Of a stretch of DNA of 64,000 nt, positions 27,160-42,500 are shown in pieces. The notes under the pieces are model-generated. The model ran no database searches. It was not told the origin of the DNA and saw nothing but the letters and a program-made list of their open reading frames with translations. The DNA is from an uncultured Clostridia bacterium (GTDB lineage Bacteria; Bacillota; Clostridia; Oscillospirales; Acutalibacteraceae). The DNA lies in assembly GCA_945912145.1 (NCBI GenBank), contig CAMEBF010000002.1:124001-188000 (forward strand), written 5' to 3'. The stretch's first letter is position 1. Every line of letters begins with the position of its first letter. A program made the position numbers and the translations under genes.

Positions 27160-28126
27160 TCAGTAAAACCATCAGGGCGAGGACGGCGATCACCGCCGCG
27201 CCGACGCCGACCGCAAGAGCCGTCATGACCGCTTTGTTCGAGCCGAGTCTCGTCAAAAAGTCGGACGGCTCTTGTTCTTCGCTCTTTTGTATGATGCGCA
27301 GAAGATCCGCTTTCATCTCGGCGGCACTTTGGTATCGATCCTCGGGTCGGAATGCGCAGGCTTTCGCGAGAACTCTCATCAGATCGTCGTTCCCGACAGG
27401 CGGTAATTCTTCACCGAGGAGACGCCGCTGCAGGGCATTTTCGCGCCGAGCTGCCGACGGCTTATCCGTCTCTTCAAACGGCAGTCGTCCGTGATTCAGA
27501 AAGCGGTACAGCACGATGCCGAGCGAATAAATATCGGCGGTGCTGTTATATTTTTCGCCCTTATAGACCTCCGGTGCCATATAGGCGTAGGTGCCTTTTT
27601 TCGAGCGGGCAAAGCTGTTTTTCTCCATCGTCCGTGCGATGCCGAAATCGCCCAGCTTAAAGTCGCCGTCCGGCGAGACTAAAATATTTTCGGGCTTGAT
27701 ATCGCGATGCAGGATCTGATGCTTTTCGCAGACCTCCAATGCGCCGCACAGATCAAGCGCGAGCTTGAGCGCGTCCGCTTCGGTGAAGTCGTGACGCTTT
27801 TCGTACTGCAAAACCGGCTCTAAGTATTCCATGCGGATCAGGATGTCACAGCCGCCGTCCTCTTCATGACGGACGACCTCGTAATCCTCAAAGCTGACGA
27901 TATGGCTGTTCCCCTTGAGACGCGACATCAGCGAAATCTCCGACGTCACTTCGCGGATGCAGTCGTCTGCGCAATCGTCGGCAGAAATCGGAATGACCTT
28001 CATGGCGGCGAAGTAATCCTCGCCGAGGTCGTTCTTCTTTAGCCGATATACGGAGCCGTAGCTGCCCGAGCCGATCCGCTTGTCAATTTTCCAGGAACCG
28101 AAATAAGTATCGTTGAGCTTTAGCAT
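27152..28126 (-). CDS. Membrane-tethered eukaryotic-type Ser/Thr protein kinase
   Basis: 324 residues. Kinase domain about 8-270: glycine loop IGSGSYGSVY, catalytic Lys in AAMKVIP, HRDIKPEN, DFGIART, and YMAPEVY. A polar juxtamembrane stretch follows, then one C-terminal helix (about 298-324) with nothing beyond it, so there is no PASTA or other external sensor, unlike PrkC. Translation is coupled to nadE by a 7-base overlap, and its end overlaps copA by 8 bases tail to tail. Substrates unknown. Confidence 0.9.
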
Positions 28127-30087
28127 GGCTGAATATCCTCAAGTTCCTTAAGCCACGCCGCGGCGGACGCGTCACTCGGCATTCGCCAGTCACCACGCGG
28201 GGACAGACACACGCTGCCGACCTTGACGCCGTCGGGCAGGCAGCTCCGTTTGAACTGCTGCGAGAAGAAGCGTTTATAAAAGGTTTTCAGCCATTTGAGA
28301 ATGGTCTCGCCGTCAAAATCGCCTTCAAACGCTTTTAGGGCAAGCGCATAGATTTTTTTCGGCGCAAAGCCGTAACGAAGCATATAATACAGGAAGAAAT
28401 CGTGCAGAATATACGGCCCGACCAGGCTTTCCGTCTCCTGCGTGATGTTGCCGTTTTCGTCCGGCGGCAGCAGCTCGGGGCTGATGGGCGTATCGATAAT
28501 ATCATACAGCACTTCGGCGCAGCCTGCGAAAATGTCGTGCTGCGCGATGCTCGCGATCATCCATTTAATCAGTGTTTTCGGAATGCTCGCATTCACGCCG
28601 TACATACTCATATGATCGGCGTTATAGGTGCACCAGCCGAGCGCAAGCTCGCTCAGATCGCCGGTTCCGACCACGAAGCCGCCCTCTTTGCAGGCGATGT
28701 CCATCAGAATTTGTGTGCGTTCACGCGCCTGTACGTTTTCAAACGTCACGTCGAGCGTCTCCATATCGTGCCCGATGTCGCGGCAATGGAGCGTACAGGC
28801 CTCGCGGATATTGACTTCACGAGCCGTCACGCCGAGCGCGTCCATGAGCTTCCAGGCGTTGCTGTGGGTTCGGTCAGTCGTGCCGAAGCAAGGCAGCGTG
28901 ACCGCGATGACGTCCGTCAGCGGACGGTTCAGCGATTGCATCGCATAGACCGTGACGAGCAGCGCAAGCGTCGAATCAAGACCGCCGGAAACGCCGATCA
29001 CCGCTTTACCGCGCGTGACCTCCAACCGCTTTTTCAGTCCTGCCGCCTGCATCTCAAAAATCGCCATACAGCGTTCTTTCCTGTCCTGCTCACTCGCCGG
29101 GACGAACGGCCGTTTTGAGAGTACGGCTTCCTGACCGTCGCCGTGAACGTCCTGCGTTTTGCCACGGACGCTGACAAAGACCGCATCGTCCTGCGCGCCG
29201 TAGAGAGACGCGCAGTCGCGGAAGGTTTTGTATTTCATGCGATCGGCTCTGATCTTGCCGATGTCGATGTCCTGCACCAACAAATAATCCGAATCGATGG
29301 TTTTTCGGTTCTCGCAAAGCAGCGTGCCGTTTTCCGCCATCAGACTGTGACCGGAGAAGATCAAGTCCTGCGTCGATTCGCACGCGCCCGCCGATGTGTA
29401 GACATAGGCGCACAGGCAACGCGCCGACTGCTGGCTGACAAGCGAACGGCGGTAATGCCGCTTGGCGATCGTTTCGTTGCTCGCCGAAAGATTGCAGATG
29501 AGCTCCGCACCGCGCAACGTCAGCAGCGTACTCGGCGGCAGCGGCGTCCAGAGATCCTCGCAGATTTCAATCGCAAAATTGACTTCATTCTTATAGCGGA
29601 AGATCAGATTGCTTCCGACGGGAATGTCGTAATCGTCCTCGCAATCCGCGCACAGGTCGGAAAAGCGCACCGTATCCGTCTGCAAATCAGCGGCGGACGA
29701 AAACCAACGCTGCTCATAAAATTCATTGTAATTCGGCAAAAAAGTCTTCGGAACGATGCCGCAGATTCTGCCGTTCGACAGCGTCAGCGCGCAGTTATAA
29801 AGCTGACCGCCGATGGCAAGCGGCGCGCCTACAAGCACGGCGAAATCATACCGCCGGCTCTCTTCGGCGATTCTCACAAGGCACTTTTTGACGCTCCTGA
29901 GAAGCTGCGACTGAAAAAACAGGTCGCCGCAGGTATAGCCCGTCAGGCAAAGCTCCGGAAAAACCACCAGATCGGCGTTCTTCGCGGCGGCTTCCTGCAT
30001 TTTTTCGAGTATTGTTTCCGTATTCAGAGCGGGATCGCCGACCGACAGATTCGGAACGGCGCAGACCGCGCGGATATAATCAAACAT
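28120..30087 (-). CDS. nadE: Glutamine-dependent NAD+ synthetase
   Basis: 655 residues, the long two-domain form. N-terminal nitrilase-type amidase with Glu in FPELCLTGY, Lys in VPKTFLPNYNEFYEQRW and Cys in IEICEDLW; C-terminal ATP-pyrophosphatase with GVSGGLDSTLALL. Converts deamido-NAD, ATP and glutamine to NAD. SD GGAGGGAA before ATG and promoter at 30108-30136. Operon partner is the kinase gene. Confidence 0.96.
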   Translation of the reverse strand: MFDYIRAVCAVPNLSVGDPALNTETILEKMQEAAAKNADLVVFPELCLTGYTCGDLFFQSQLLRSVKKCLVRIAEESRRYDFAVLVGAPLAIGGQLYNCALTLSNGRICGIVPKTFLPNYNEFYEQRWFSSAADLQTDTVRFSDLCADCEDDYDIPVGSNLIFRYKNEVNFAIEICEDLWTPLPPSTLLTLRGAELICNLSASNETIAKRHYRRSLVSQQSARCLCAYVYTSAGACESTQDLIFSGHSLMAENGTLLCENRKTIDSDYLLVQDIDIGKIRADRMKYKTFRDCASLYGAQDDAVFVSVRGKTQDVHGDGQEAVLSKRPFVPASEQDRKERCMAIFEMQAAGLKKRLEVTRGKAVIGVSGGLDSTLALLVTVYAMQSLNRPLTDVIAVTLPCFGTTDRTHSNAWKLMDALGVTAREVNIREACTLHCRDIGHDMETLDVTFENVQARERTQILMDIACKEGGFVVGTGDLSELALGWCTYNADHMSMYGVNASIPKTLIKWMIASIAQHDIFAGCAEVLYDIIDTPISPELLPPDENGNITQETESLVGPYILHDFFLYYMLRYGFAPKKIYALALKAFEGDFDGETILKWLKTFYKRFFSQQFKRSCLPDGVKVGSVCLSPRGDWRMPSDASAAAWLKELEDIQPC

Positions 30088-30107
30088 GACATTCCCTCCA
30101 TGCCTAT

Positions 30108-30136
30108 ATCATAATACGAATTTTTGATTTTGTCAA
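30108..30136 (-). promoter_or_regulatory. nadE promoter
   Basis: Minus strand TTGACA, 17 bases, TATGAT. Confidence 0.8.
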
Positions 30137-30150
30137 TCTCTCCCTATGGT

Positions 30151-30179
30151 TTGCATTTTCAGATATTCTATGCTATACT
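30151..30179 (+). promoter_or_regulatory. Promoter of the alpha/beta hydrolase
   Basis: TTGCAT, 17 bases, TATACT. Confidence 0.7.
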
Positions 30180-30208
30180 GAGAAAAAAATGAACGAAGGG
30201 TGATCGTA

Positions 30209-31174
30209 ATGATTTTTTTGACAACCCCGATTGACGAGCCGAACTATAACACGATCATGCAAACGGAAGTTGAGCCGCTTCTTGCTGCCATCCGGAAAGA
30301 CGGTACGTTTATCACAACCGACGGCAAGCGCATTCACTATGAAGCGCACCTTGCCGAAAAGGCACAAGGCGCGGTCGTGATCTTCCACGGTTTTACGGAA
30401 TCGGCGGAAAAATTCCGCGAAATGGCGTATTATTTCGTGCAGAACGGTTTCTCCGCATTTGCGCTGGATCATCGCGGACACGGCGAATCCGACCGCATTC
30501 CCGGCGATCTCGAAACGGTGCGGCTGAACGATTTTGACGACTATATCCGGGACGCGAACGTCTTTGTCCGCGACGTCGTAAAGCCCCTGACAGGCGACCT
30601 GCCGCTGTATCTCTACGCGCATTCGATGGGCGGCGCGATCGGCGGACGCTATCTTCAGGAATATCCCGACGACTTCGCAAAAGCCGTCCTCTCCTCCCCC
30701 ATGATCTGCGCGAACACGGGAATGCCGATTCCTGTCGCCAAAGCGCTGGCGGCGGCGATGTGCGCCGTGGGATTGGGGAATGCCTCCGTTCCCGGCCGCT
30801 GTCATTTTAACGAAAACGAAACGGTCGAAGACAGCGACGATACAAGCGAGGCGCGCTTCCTCTACTACCACGAAAAACGGCTGAAAAATCCGGTGCTCAG
30901 GACTTCCGGACCGTCGTTCCGCTGGGTCAAAGAAGCGATGGCTGTGACCGACAAGCTTCTCGATAACAAAAACTGTGGAAAAGTCGCCGCCAAGGTGCTG
31001 ATCTTTCAGCCCCAAACCGACCGTCAGGTCTTGTCGCCCTATCAGAACAAATTCGCAGGGGAGCTGCGCGACGCGAAGCTCATTTTCGTCCCAGGTGCAA
31101 AGCATGAAATTTACGCCTCAACCAACGACGTTTTGCAGCCGTATCTCGAAGATATTTTCGCGTTCCTCGGATAA
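30209..31174 (+). CDS. Alpha/beta hydrolase, monoacylglycerol lipase/lysophospholipase type
   Basis: 321 residues from ATG 30209 (AAGGGTGA 5 bases upstream). Oxyanion region VVIFHGFTESAEKF, HRGHGES, nucleophile elbow AHSMGGAIG, acid Asp in FQPQTDRQV and catalytic His in PGAKHEIY, which is the Hydrolase_4 (serine aminopeptidase S33) pattern of PldB-like enzymes. No signal peptide, so cytoplasmic. Monocistronic. Confidence 0.9.
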   Translation: MIFLTTPIDEPNYNTIMQTEVEPLLAAIRKDGTFITTDGKRIHYEAHLAEKAQGAVVIFHGFTESAEKFREMAYYFVQNGFSAFALDHRGHGESDRIPGDLETVRLNDFDDYIRDANVFVRDVVKPLTGDLPLYLYAHSMGGAIGGRYLQEYPDDFAKAVLSSPMICANTGMPIPVAKALAAAMCAVGLGNASVPGRCHFNENETVEDSDDTSEARFLYYHEKRLKNPVLRTSGPSFRWVKEAMAVTDKLLDNKNCGKVAAKVLIFQPQTDRQVLSPYQNKFAGELRDAKLIFVPGAKHEIYASTNDVLQPYLEDIFAFLG

Positions 31175-31206
31175 TTCTATCATAATTGCAAAACCGAATA
31201 TCAGAC

Positions 31207-31246
31207 AAAAAAACGGGTGCCGGAAAACCGACACCCTGATTTTTTA
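31207..31246. terminator. Bidirectional terminator between the hydrolase gene and tuf
   Basis: GGGTGCCGG-AAAA-CCGACACCC stem with one mismatch, A7 before and T6 after. Confidence 0.85.
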
Positions 31247-31259
31247 TGATGGAACGAAA

Positions 31260-32462
31260 TTATTCGTCGATCTCGGTAACAACGCCCGAACCAACCGTTC
31301 TGCCGCCCTCACGGATAGCGAAACGAAGTCCCTGCTCAATAGCGATGGGCGTGATCAGTTCAACAGCCATAACAACGTTATCGCCGGGCATGCACATCTC
31401 AGTGCCTTCGGGAAGGGAGATAACACCCGTAACGTCCGTCGTTCTGAAATAGAACTGAGGTCTGTAGTTGTTGAAGAACGGAGTATGACGGCCGCCTTCA
31501 TCTTTGGTCAGAACGTAAACCTGACCTTTGAATTTGGTGTGGGGATGGATGGAGCCGGGCTTGGAGATAACCTGTCCACGCTCGATCTCTGTTCTCTGAA
31601 CACCACGAAGCAGAGCGCCTACGTTGTCGCCGGCCTCAGCATAATCGAGCTGCTTTCTGAACATTTCAAGACCGGTGCAGACCGTCTTTCTCTTCTCTTC
31701 CTTCAGACCAACGATTTCAACTTCCTCGTTGACATTCAGGCGGCCACGCTCAACTCTACCGGTAGCAACCGTACCACGACCCGTGATGGTGAAAACGTCC
31801 TCAACGGGCATAAGGAACGGCTGGTCAGCCTTACGGTCGGGAGTGGGGATATAGGAGTCAACAGCATCCATGAGTTCCCAGATGCAGGCAAGCTCGGGAG
31901 CGTTAACATCCGTGCCGCTGTACTGAAGAGCCTGGAGAGCAGAACCCTTGATGATGGGCGTGTCGTCGCCGGGGAATTCGTACTCGTCAAGAGTCTCACG
32001 AACTTCCATTTCAACGAGCTCAAGAAGCTCGGGGTCATCAACCTGGTCAACCTTGTTCAGGAAAACGATGATGTAGGGAACGCCAACCTGACGGGCAAGA
32101 AGCAGATGCTCTTTGGTCTGAGCCATGGGGCCGTCGGTAGCGGCGATAACAAGGATAGCGCCGTCCATCTGAGCTGCGCCGGTGATCATGTTCTTGATAT
32201 AGTCGGCATGGCCGGGGCAGTCAACGTGCGCATAGTGGCGGGTTTCGGTTTCATATTCAACGTGAGCTGTGTTGATTGTGATACCACGCTCTCTCTCTTC
32301 GGGAGCCTTATCGATGTTAGCGTAATCAACGAATTCAGCTTCACCCTTCATAGCGAGAGTCTTTGTGATAGCAGCTGTCAGAGTTGTTTTACCATGGTCA
32401 ACGTGACCGATAGTACCAATGTTAACATGGGGTTTGGTTCTTTCAAATTTAGCTTTTGCCAT
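31260..32462 (-). CDS. tuf: Elongation factor Tu
   Basis: 400 residues. G1 [10 protein letters not shown], switch I with ERERGITI, G3 DCPGHADY, G4 NKVD. Three-domain GTPase delivering aminoacyl-tRNA. Own promoter at 32507-32534, about 93 bases after fusA. Confidence 0.98.
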   Translation of the reverse strand: MAKAKFERTKPHVNIGTIGHVDHGKTTLTAAITKTLAMKGEAEFVDYANIDKAPEERERGITINTAHVEYETETRHYAHVDCPGHADYIKNMITGAAQMDGAILVIAATDGPMAQTKEHLLLARQVGVPYIIVFLNKVDQVDDPELLELVEMEVRETLDEYEFPGDDTPIIKGSALQALQYSGTDVNAPELACIWELMDAVDSYIPTPDRKADQPFLMPVEDVFTITGRGTVATGRVERGRLNVNEEVEIVGLKEEKRKTVCTGLEMFRKQLDYAEAGDNVGALLRGVQRTEIERGQVISKPGSIHPHTKFKGQVYVLTKDEGGRHTPFFNNYRPQFYFRTTDVTGVISLPEGTEMCMPGDNVVMAVELITPIAIEQGLRFAIREGGRTVGSGVVTEIDE

Positions 32463-32506
32463 TTGAATGTTCCTCCTTTGATTGATATCAAATAGTTTAC
32501 TTTTTT

Positions 32507-32534
32507 ATTGTAACACAAATATCAGAAATTTCAA
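32507..32534 (-). promoter_or_regulatory. tuf promoter
   Basis: Minus strand TTGAAA, 16 bases, TACAAT. Confidence 0.65.
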
Positions 32535-32555
32535 GAGATTTCTTAAAAATAACTC

Positions 32556-34652
32556 TTATTTATTTCTGTTGCCGATGACGGTGTCCGCAATGTTCTTGGG
32601 AACCTGTTCATAGTGGCTGGGCTCCATGACGTACTGGCCGCGACCCTGCGTTTTGGAACGGAGATCCGTCGCGTAGCCGAACATGGAAGCAAGCGGAACC
32701 GTTGCATTGACCTGAACGGCACCGACACGGTGCTCCATCTCTTTCATCATGCCGCGTCTGGCGGTGATATCGCCGATAACGTCGCCGAGATAATCGTCGG
32801 GCGTCGTGACCGCAATCTTCATGATGGGCTCCATCAGGACGGGACCGGCTTTCTGCATGGCTTCCTTGAAAGCCATTGAACCGACCATCTTGAACGCCAT
32901 TTCCGAAGAGTCGACTTCGTGGTAAGAACCGTCGAATACGACGCAGCGGACATCCACGACGTTATAGCCGGCGAGAACGCCGTTCTGCATTGCGCCTTTG
33001 ATACCGGCTTCGATCGCGGGGATATACTCCTTCGGGATCGCGCCGCCGACAACCTCATTGACAAATTCAAAGCCTTTGCCGGGGTTGGGCTCGATGCGCA
33101 TCTTGACATGACCGTACTGACCGTGACCGCCGGACTGCTTGGCGTACTTGGTATCGACAGTGGCTTCTTTCGTGATGGTCTCACGGTAAGCAACCTGCGG
33201 ATTACCGACATTGGCTTCGACCTTGAATTCACGCAGAAGTCTGTCTACGATGATTTCCAGATGAAGCTCGCCCATACCGGCGATGATCGTCTGACCGGTT
33301 TCCTGATCGGTGTAGAATTTGAACGTGGGATCCTCTTCGGCCAGCTTTGCAAGCGCAATGCCCATCTTTTCCTGACCGGCGCGGGTCTTCGGCTCAATCG
33401 CAACACGGATAACGGGATCCGGGAAGTTCATGGATTCGAGGATAATCGGATGATTCTCATCGCAGAGGGTATCACCCGTAGTGGTATTCTTGACGCCGAC
33501 AACGGCCGCGATGTCGCCTGCGTAGCAGGTGTCGATCTCCTGTCTGTGGTTGGAGTGCATCTGAAGAATACGTCCCAGACGCTCCGATTTGCCCTTGACG
33601 GAGTTGTAAACGGTCGTACCGGCAACAGCCATACCCGAATAAACGCGGAAATAGCAGAGTTTTCCGACGAACGGGTCGGTTGCAATTTTGAAAGCGAGAG
33701 CGGCAAACGGCTCGTCATCGGAAGAATGACGGTACTCCTCTTCGCCGGTTTCGGGATTCGTGCCCTTGATCGACTCGATATCGGTCGGAGCGGGCATGTA
33801 GTCCACGATCGCGTCGAGAAGCTTCTGGACGCCCTTGTTACGGTAAGAAGTACCGCAGACAACGGGAACCATGTCGTTTGCAATCGTTGCTTTTCTGATG
33901 CAGCTCTTGATTTCTTCCTTCGTGAGCTCTTCGCCGTTGAAATACTTCTCAAGCAGCGCTTCGTCCTGCTCGGCAACGTGCTCAATCATCTCATCATGAT
34001 ATTTCTGCGCGATCTCTTTCATGTCGTCGGGGATTTCCTCGACTCTCATGTCAAGACCCTTATCATCATAATAGATATCTGCTTTCATTTCGACCAGGTC
34101 GATTATGCCTTTGAAGTCTGCCTCAGCGCCGATAGGAAGCTGAATCGGAACAGCATTACATTTGAGTCTGTCCTTCATCATGTCAAGAACATTATAGAAG
34201 TTAGCGCCCATGATGTCCATCTTGTTGACGTACACCATTCTGGGTACATGATACTCGTCAGCCTGTCTCCAAACAGTTTCTGACTGTGGCTCAACGCCGC
34301 CTTTGGCACAAAGAACCGTAACGGAACCGTCAAGAACGCGGAGAGAACGCTGGACTTCTACCGTGAAGTCAACGTGACCCGGCGTGTCGATGATGTTGAT
34401 TCTGTACTTATTCTGCTTGGGGTCGTCCTTTTTGGTCCAGAAGCACGTCGTCGCAGCGGAGGTAATCGTGATACCTCTCTCCTGCTCCTGCGCCATCCAG
34501 TCCATCGTGGCGGTACCGTCATGCGTTTCACCGATCTTATGATTGACGCCGGTGTAATACAGAATACGTTCCGTCGTGGTAGTCTTACCGGCATCGATGT
34601 GTGCCATGATACCGATATTTCTTGTTAATTCAAGTGAGACCTGCCTTGGCAT
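32556..34652 (-). CDS. fusA: Elongation factor G
   Basis: 698 residues from ATG 34652 (GGAGG 5 bases upstream; ATG 34664 overlaps the SD). G1 [27 protein letters not shown]. Five-domain translocase with GHGQYGHV in domain IV. The tip of domain IV and domain V are intact. Follows rpsG. Confidence 0.97.
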   Translation of the reverse strand: MPRQVSLELTRNIGIMAHIDAGKTTTTERILYYTGVNHKIGETHDGTATMDWMAQEQERGITITSAATTCFWTKKDDPKQNKYRINIIDTPGHVDFTVEVQRSLRVLDGSVTVLCAKGGVEPQSETVWRQADEYHVPRMVYVNKMDIMGANFYNVLDMMKDRLKCNAVPIQLPIGAEADFKGIIDLVEMKADIYYDDKGLDMRVEEIPDDMKEIAQKYHDEMIEHVAEQDEALLEKYFNGEELTKEEIKSCIRKATIANDMVPVVCGTSYRNKGVQKLLDAIVDYMPAPTDIESIKGTNPETGEEEYRHSSDDEPFAALAFKIATDPFVGKLCYFRVYSGMAVAGTTVYNSVKGKSERLGRILQMHSNHRQEIDTCYAGDIAAVVGVKNTTTGDTLCDENHPIILESMNFPDPVIRVAIEPKTRAGQEKMGIALAKLAEEDPTFKFYTDQETGQTIIAGMGELHLEIIVDRLLREFKVEANVGNPQVAYRETITKEATVDTKYAKQSGGHGQYGHVKMRIEPNPGKGFEFVNEVVGGAIPKEYIPAIEAGIKGAMQNGVLAGYNVVDVRCVVFDGSYHEVDSSEMAFKMVGSMAFKEAMQKAGPVLMEPIMKIAVTTPDDYLGDVIGDITARRGMMKEMEHRVGAVQVNATVPLASMFGYATDLRSKTQGRGQYVMEPSHYEQVPKNIADTVIGNRNK

Positions 34653-34691
34653 AATAACCTCCAAAAATGTAAATGCGATTGTAGGATGGAA

Positions 34692-35162
34692 TTACCAACG
34701 GAAATGGGAGAACGCCTTGTTGGCTTCTGCCATCTTGTGGGTATCTTCACGCTTTTTGAATGCAGAACCCTGTTCGTTCTTGGCATCCATGATTTCGCCT
34801 GCAAGTCTTTCCTTCATTGTCTTTTCGGAACGCTGACGAGCGTAGAGTGTAATCCATCTGAGACCCAAAGTCTGTCTTCTCTCGGGACGGACATCCATGG
34901 GTACCTGATAGGTAGAACCGCCGACACGGCGAGCCTTTACCTCGAGCAAGGGCATAACATTCTCCATTGCTGCTTCAAATACCTCAAGGGGTTCCTCCCC
35001 GGTTTTTTCTCTGATGATGTCAAAAGCTTCGTAAACGATCTTCTGCGCAACACCTTTTTTACCGTCGTACATAACACTGTTGATCAAACGTGTTACGAGT
35101 TTTGAGTTGTAAAGCGGATCGGGCAAAACATCACGTTTTGCTACATTGCCTCTTCTTGGCAC
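34692..35162 (-). CDS. rpsG: 30S ribosomal protein S7
   Basis: 156 residues from GTG 35162 ([20 protein letters not shown]) with GGAGG 8 bases upstream; the longer reading frame has no other SD and would add 22 residues. Normal S7 length, conserved C-terminus NKAFSHFRW. Confidence 0.95.
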   Translation of the reverse strand: MPRRGNVAKRDVLPDPLYNSKLVTRLINSVMYDGKKGVAQKIVYEAFDIIREKTGEEPLEVFEAAMENVMPLLEVKARRVGGSTYQVPMDVRPERRQTLGLRWITLYARQRSEKTMKERLAGEIMDAKNEQGSAFKKREDTHKMAEANKAFSHFRW

Positions 35163-35316
35163 TTCGCTTCCCTCCTTCATAATAATGATATCATAGGTAC
35201 TCGAGTGACAAAATTCCCGTGGCGCCAATAACGAGGTTATACATATATATAAACTCGCATTGGTGAAAGTTTGCTTTCGCCTGCAAGAAGATTTGTCCTA
35301 AATACGTGGCTAAGAA

Positions 35317-35739
35317 TTATTTCTTAGCGGCTTTCGGAACTTTTGCTCCGTACTTGGAACGAGCCTGCATTCTGCCGTTAACGCCCTGTGTATCGAGAAC
35401 GCCTCGGATGATGTGGTAACGCACACCGGGAAGATCCTTAACACGGCCGCCGCGGATCAGAACGACGCTGTGCTCCTGAAGGTTGTGACCGACGCCGGGA
35501 ATATAAGCCGAAACTTCGATTCCGTTTGTCAGCCGGACTCTCGCGAGTTTTCTCAGAGCGGAGTTGGGCTTTTTGGGGGTATCGGTCTTAACAACCGTGC
35601 ATACGCCTCTCTTCTGCGGAGAATTGTGATCGGTCATCACGTTTTTCTTCGAGTTCAAGCCTTTGCCCAGAGCGGGAGCCTTTGACTTCTTTTCAAGAGT
35701 CTTTCTGCCGTTACGAACGAGCTGATTAAAGGTTGGCAA
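35317..35739 (-). CDS. rpsL: 30S ribosomal protein S12
   Basis: 140 residues from TTG 35739 ([13 protein letters not shown]), AGGAGGTGA at ideal spacing. Streptomycin-relevant residues look wild type: KKPNSALRK and the KDLPGVRYH loop. First gene of rpsL-rpsG-fusA. Confidence 0.95.
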   Translation of the reverse strand: MPTFNQLVRNGRKTLEKKSKAPALGKGLNSKKNVMTDHNSPQKRGVCTVVKTDTPKKPNSALRKLARVRLTNGIEVSAYIPGVGHNLQEHSVVLIRGGRVKDLPGVRYHIIRGVLDTQGVNGRMQARSKYGAKVPKAAKK

Positions 35740-35872
35740 TCTGTTCACCTCCTGTGTTATTTTCTATCAAAAAGGAGAAATTAAACAAGAACTTCCCCTT
35801 AAAAATAGCGGCTTTTGTTTTGTTTGACAAAAGTGTTGACATTCAGACTAAAAATATGCCATACAATTCAAT

Positions 35873-35901
35873 ATTGTAACGCAAATCGGTCTTTCTGTCA
35901 A
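35873..35901 (-). promoter_or_regulatory. rpsL operon promoter
   Basis: Minus strand TTGACA, 17 bases, TACAAT, between rpoC and rpsL; leader of about 130 bases. Confidence 0.8.
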
Positions 35902-35933
35902 CACTTTTTACAAATTTTTTCGTTTATTTTCGG

Positions 35934-39515
<3,582 letters not shown>

Positions 39516-39559
39516 TGACAGATTCCTTCTTCCTTTGCAATATCGTGGGACGCTGCTGT

Positions 39560-42500
39560 TTAATACTCATCATCGTCAGCGTTATTCTCTAAAAACTGAC
39601 CTAAATTCTGAGCGAAATCATCCAGATCCGCGTCGTCTTCATCGGAATCAAGCGCCGGCGCGCCGTAATCCTCATCGTCCTCCTCGTCATCGTCGAAAAG
39701 ACCGAAATCGCCGTCGTCGTCAGGTGCTTCCTCAATGCCGAAGCCGTCGGCACCCTCCATGTCGTTTACGATTTCATTCGGCTCCGAGGGAACATAATCG
39801 CCGTCGTCATCGAAATCCTGTTTCAAATCAATTTCTTCGTCGTTTTCATCCAGCACCTTAACGTCCAGACAAAGGGACTGCAATTCCTTAATCAGAACCT
39901 TGAAGGATTCGGGAATACCGGGCTTCGGTACGTTCTGACCCTTGACGATCGCTTCATACGTCTTGACACGTCCGACAACGTCGTCCGACTTGATGGTCAG
40001 AATTTCCTGAAGCGTATAAGCAGCGCCGTAAGCCTCCAGAGCCCAGACCTCCATTTCACCGAAACGCTGACCGCCGAACTGCGCTTTACCGCCGAGGGGC
40101 TGCTGCGTAACCATGGAGTAGGGACCCGTGGAACGGGCATGGATTTTATCGTCAACCAGATGATGCAGTTTCAGGAAGTACATGATACCGACCGTCACGC
40201 GATTATCAAACTTCTGACCGGTGCGGCCGTCGTACAGAACGGTCTTGCCGTCCTCGCTGAGCCCCGCTTCTTTCAGACATTCCACGATGTCCGCCTCATG
40301 CGCGCCGTCGAAAACAGGCGTCATGATCTTCCAGCCGAGCTTTTTGCAGGCGTAACCGAGCGTAACCTCGAGAACCTGTCCGATATTCATTCGGGAGGGA
40401 ACACCCAGGGGGTTCAGGACGATGTCAAGCGGCGTACCGTCGGGCAGGAAGGGCATATCCTCCTGCGGCAGAATGCGGGAAACAACGCCCTTGTTACCGT
40501 GACGTCCCGCCATTTTGTCGCCGACGCTGATCTTTCTCTTCTGCGCGATGTAGCAGCGGACGACCTTATTGACGCCGGGGCTCAGCTCGTCGCTGTTCTC
40601 TCTCGTGAAGATCTCGACATCGACCACGATGCCGTATTCGCCGTGCGGCACTTTCAGAGAGGTATCTCTGACCTCACGGGCTTTTTCGCCGAAGATGGCG
40701 CGAAGAAGTCTCTCTTCGCTGGTCAGCTCCGTCTCGCCCTTCGGGGTGACTTTACCGACCAGAATATCGCCGGAATGCACTTCGGCGCCGATGCGGATAA
40801 TGCCGTTTTCGTCCAGATCCTTCAGCGCGTCTTCGCCGACGTTGGGGATATCTCTTGTGATCTCCTCCGCGCCGAGTTTCGTGTCTCGTGCTTCGATCTC
40901 GTATTCTTCAATATGAATCGACGTATACACGTCGTCGCGTACTAATTTTTCGTTCAACAGCACGGCGTCCTCGTAGTTGTAGCCCTCCCACGTCATAAAG
41001 CCGATGAGAGCGTTTTTACCCAGAGAGATTTCGCCGTCGCAGGTAGCGGGGCCGTCTGCGATGACCTCGTGCTCCTGCACCTTCTGACCGGCTTCCACGA
41101 TGGGCTTCTGGTTGATGCAGGTACCCTGGTTGGAGCGCATGAACTTGATCAGCTCATACACGTCCACCGTGTTGTCGTCCGCCGTGATTTCAATGCTGTC
41201 GGCGCTGACTTTCGTGACCGTACCGGCGCGCTTCGCGATGACCGCAACGCCGGAGTCAACCGCCGCCTTATATTCCATACCGGTGCCGACGATGGGGGAA
41301 TCTGTCTTGAGAAGCGGCACAGCCTGCTTCTGCATGTTGGATCCCATCAGGGCGCGGTTGGCGTCGTCGTTTTCGAGGAACGGAATCATCGCCGTCGCAA
41401 CGGAGACAACCATCTTGGGCGAAACGTCCATGTAGTCCGCTTCGGAAGCGGGGATCTCGCGGAACTCGTCGCGGAAACGAACCGTCACGCGGTCATTCAC
41501 GAAATGACCTTCGGCATCGAGCGGCTCATTCGCCTGCGCGACCATGAATTCGTCCTCCACGTCCGCCGTCATATATTCCACTTCGTCCAGAACGCGACCC
41601 GTCTCCTTATCCACACGACGGAACGGCGCTTCGACAAAGCCGTATTTGTTGATTCTGGCAAAGGTTGCCAGCGAGGAGATCAGACCGATGTTCGGACCTT
41701 CGGGCGTCTCAATCGGGCACATACGTCCGTAATGGGAGTAGTGAACGTCTCGAACCTCGAATCCGGCGCGGTCACGGGAAAGACCGCCGGGGCCCAATGC
41801 GGACAGACGGCGTTTATGCGTCAGTTCGGCAAGGGGGTTATTCTGATCCATGAACTGCGACAGCGGAGAAGAACCGAAGAACTCCTTGATCGCCGCCACG
41901 ACGGGACGGATATTGATCAGCGCCTGCGGTGTGACCTTGTCGCCGTCCTGCGTCTGGAGAGACATTCTCTCCTTGACGACGCGCTCCATTCTCGTGAAGC
42001 CGATTCTGACCTGGTTCTGGAGCAGTTCGCCGACGGAACGGATACGTCTGTTGCCCAGATGGTCGATGTCGTCCAGAGAGCCGACGTCGCTGCCGAGGCA
42101 GTTCAGGTAGTTGATGGAGGCAAGGATGTCCTCGAGTACGATATGCTTCGGAATCAGCAGATCGCAGTTTTTGGCAAGTGCTTCCATGACGGAATCCTTA
42201 TCGTCACCGCAGGACTCCAACACGGACATCAGCGCCTTATAGCTGACCTTTTCATTGATGCCGATATCCTCGAGCATCTCGCTTGTGATGCCCTCGGGCA
42301 GATACGGCAGGATATCCACCATGCCGGTGGTAATGATCTTTACGGTCTTGCCGTCCACGTTGATGAACGCGGTGTCAACACCGGCCTGCTCAATGGCATA
42401 GGCTTTGGCTTTGGTGATCTTCTCGCCCTCTTCGGCAAGAATCTCGCCGGTCGTCGGATCGGCGATGGGCTCGGCGAGCACCTGGAATTTCAGGCGATCC

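Noticed and set aside
31095-32495. 466-codon open frame antisense to tuf
   Set aside because: Shadow of the highly biased tuf gene.
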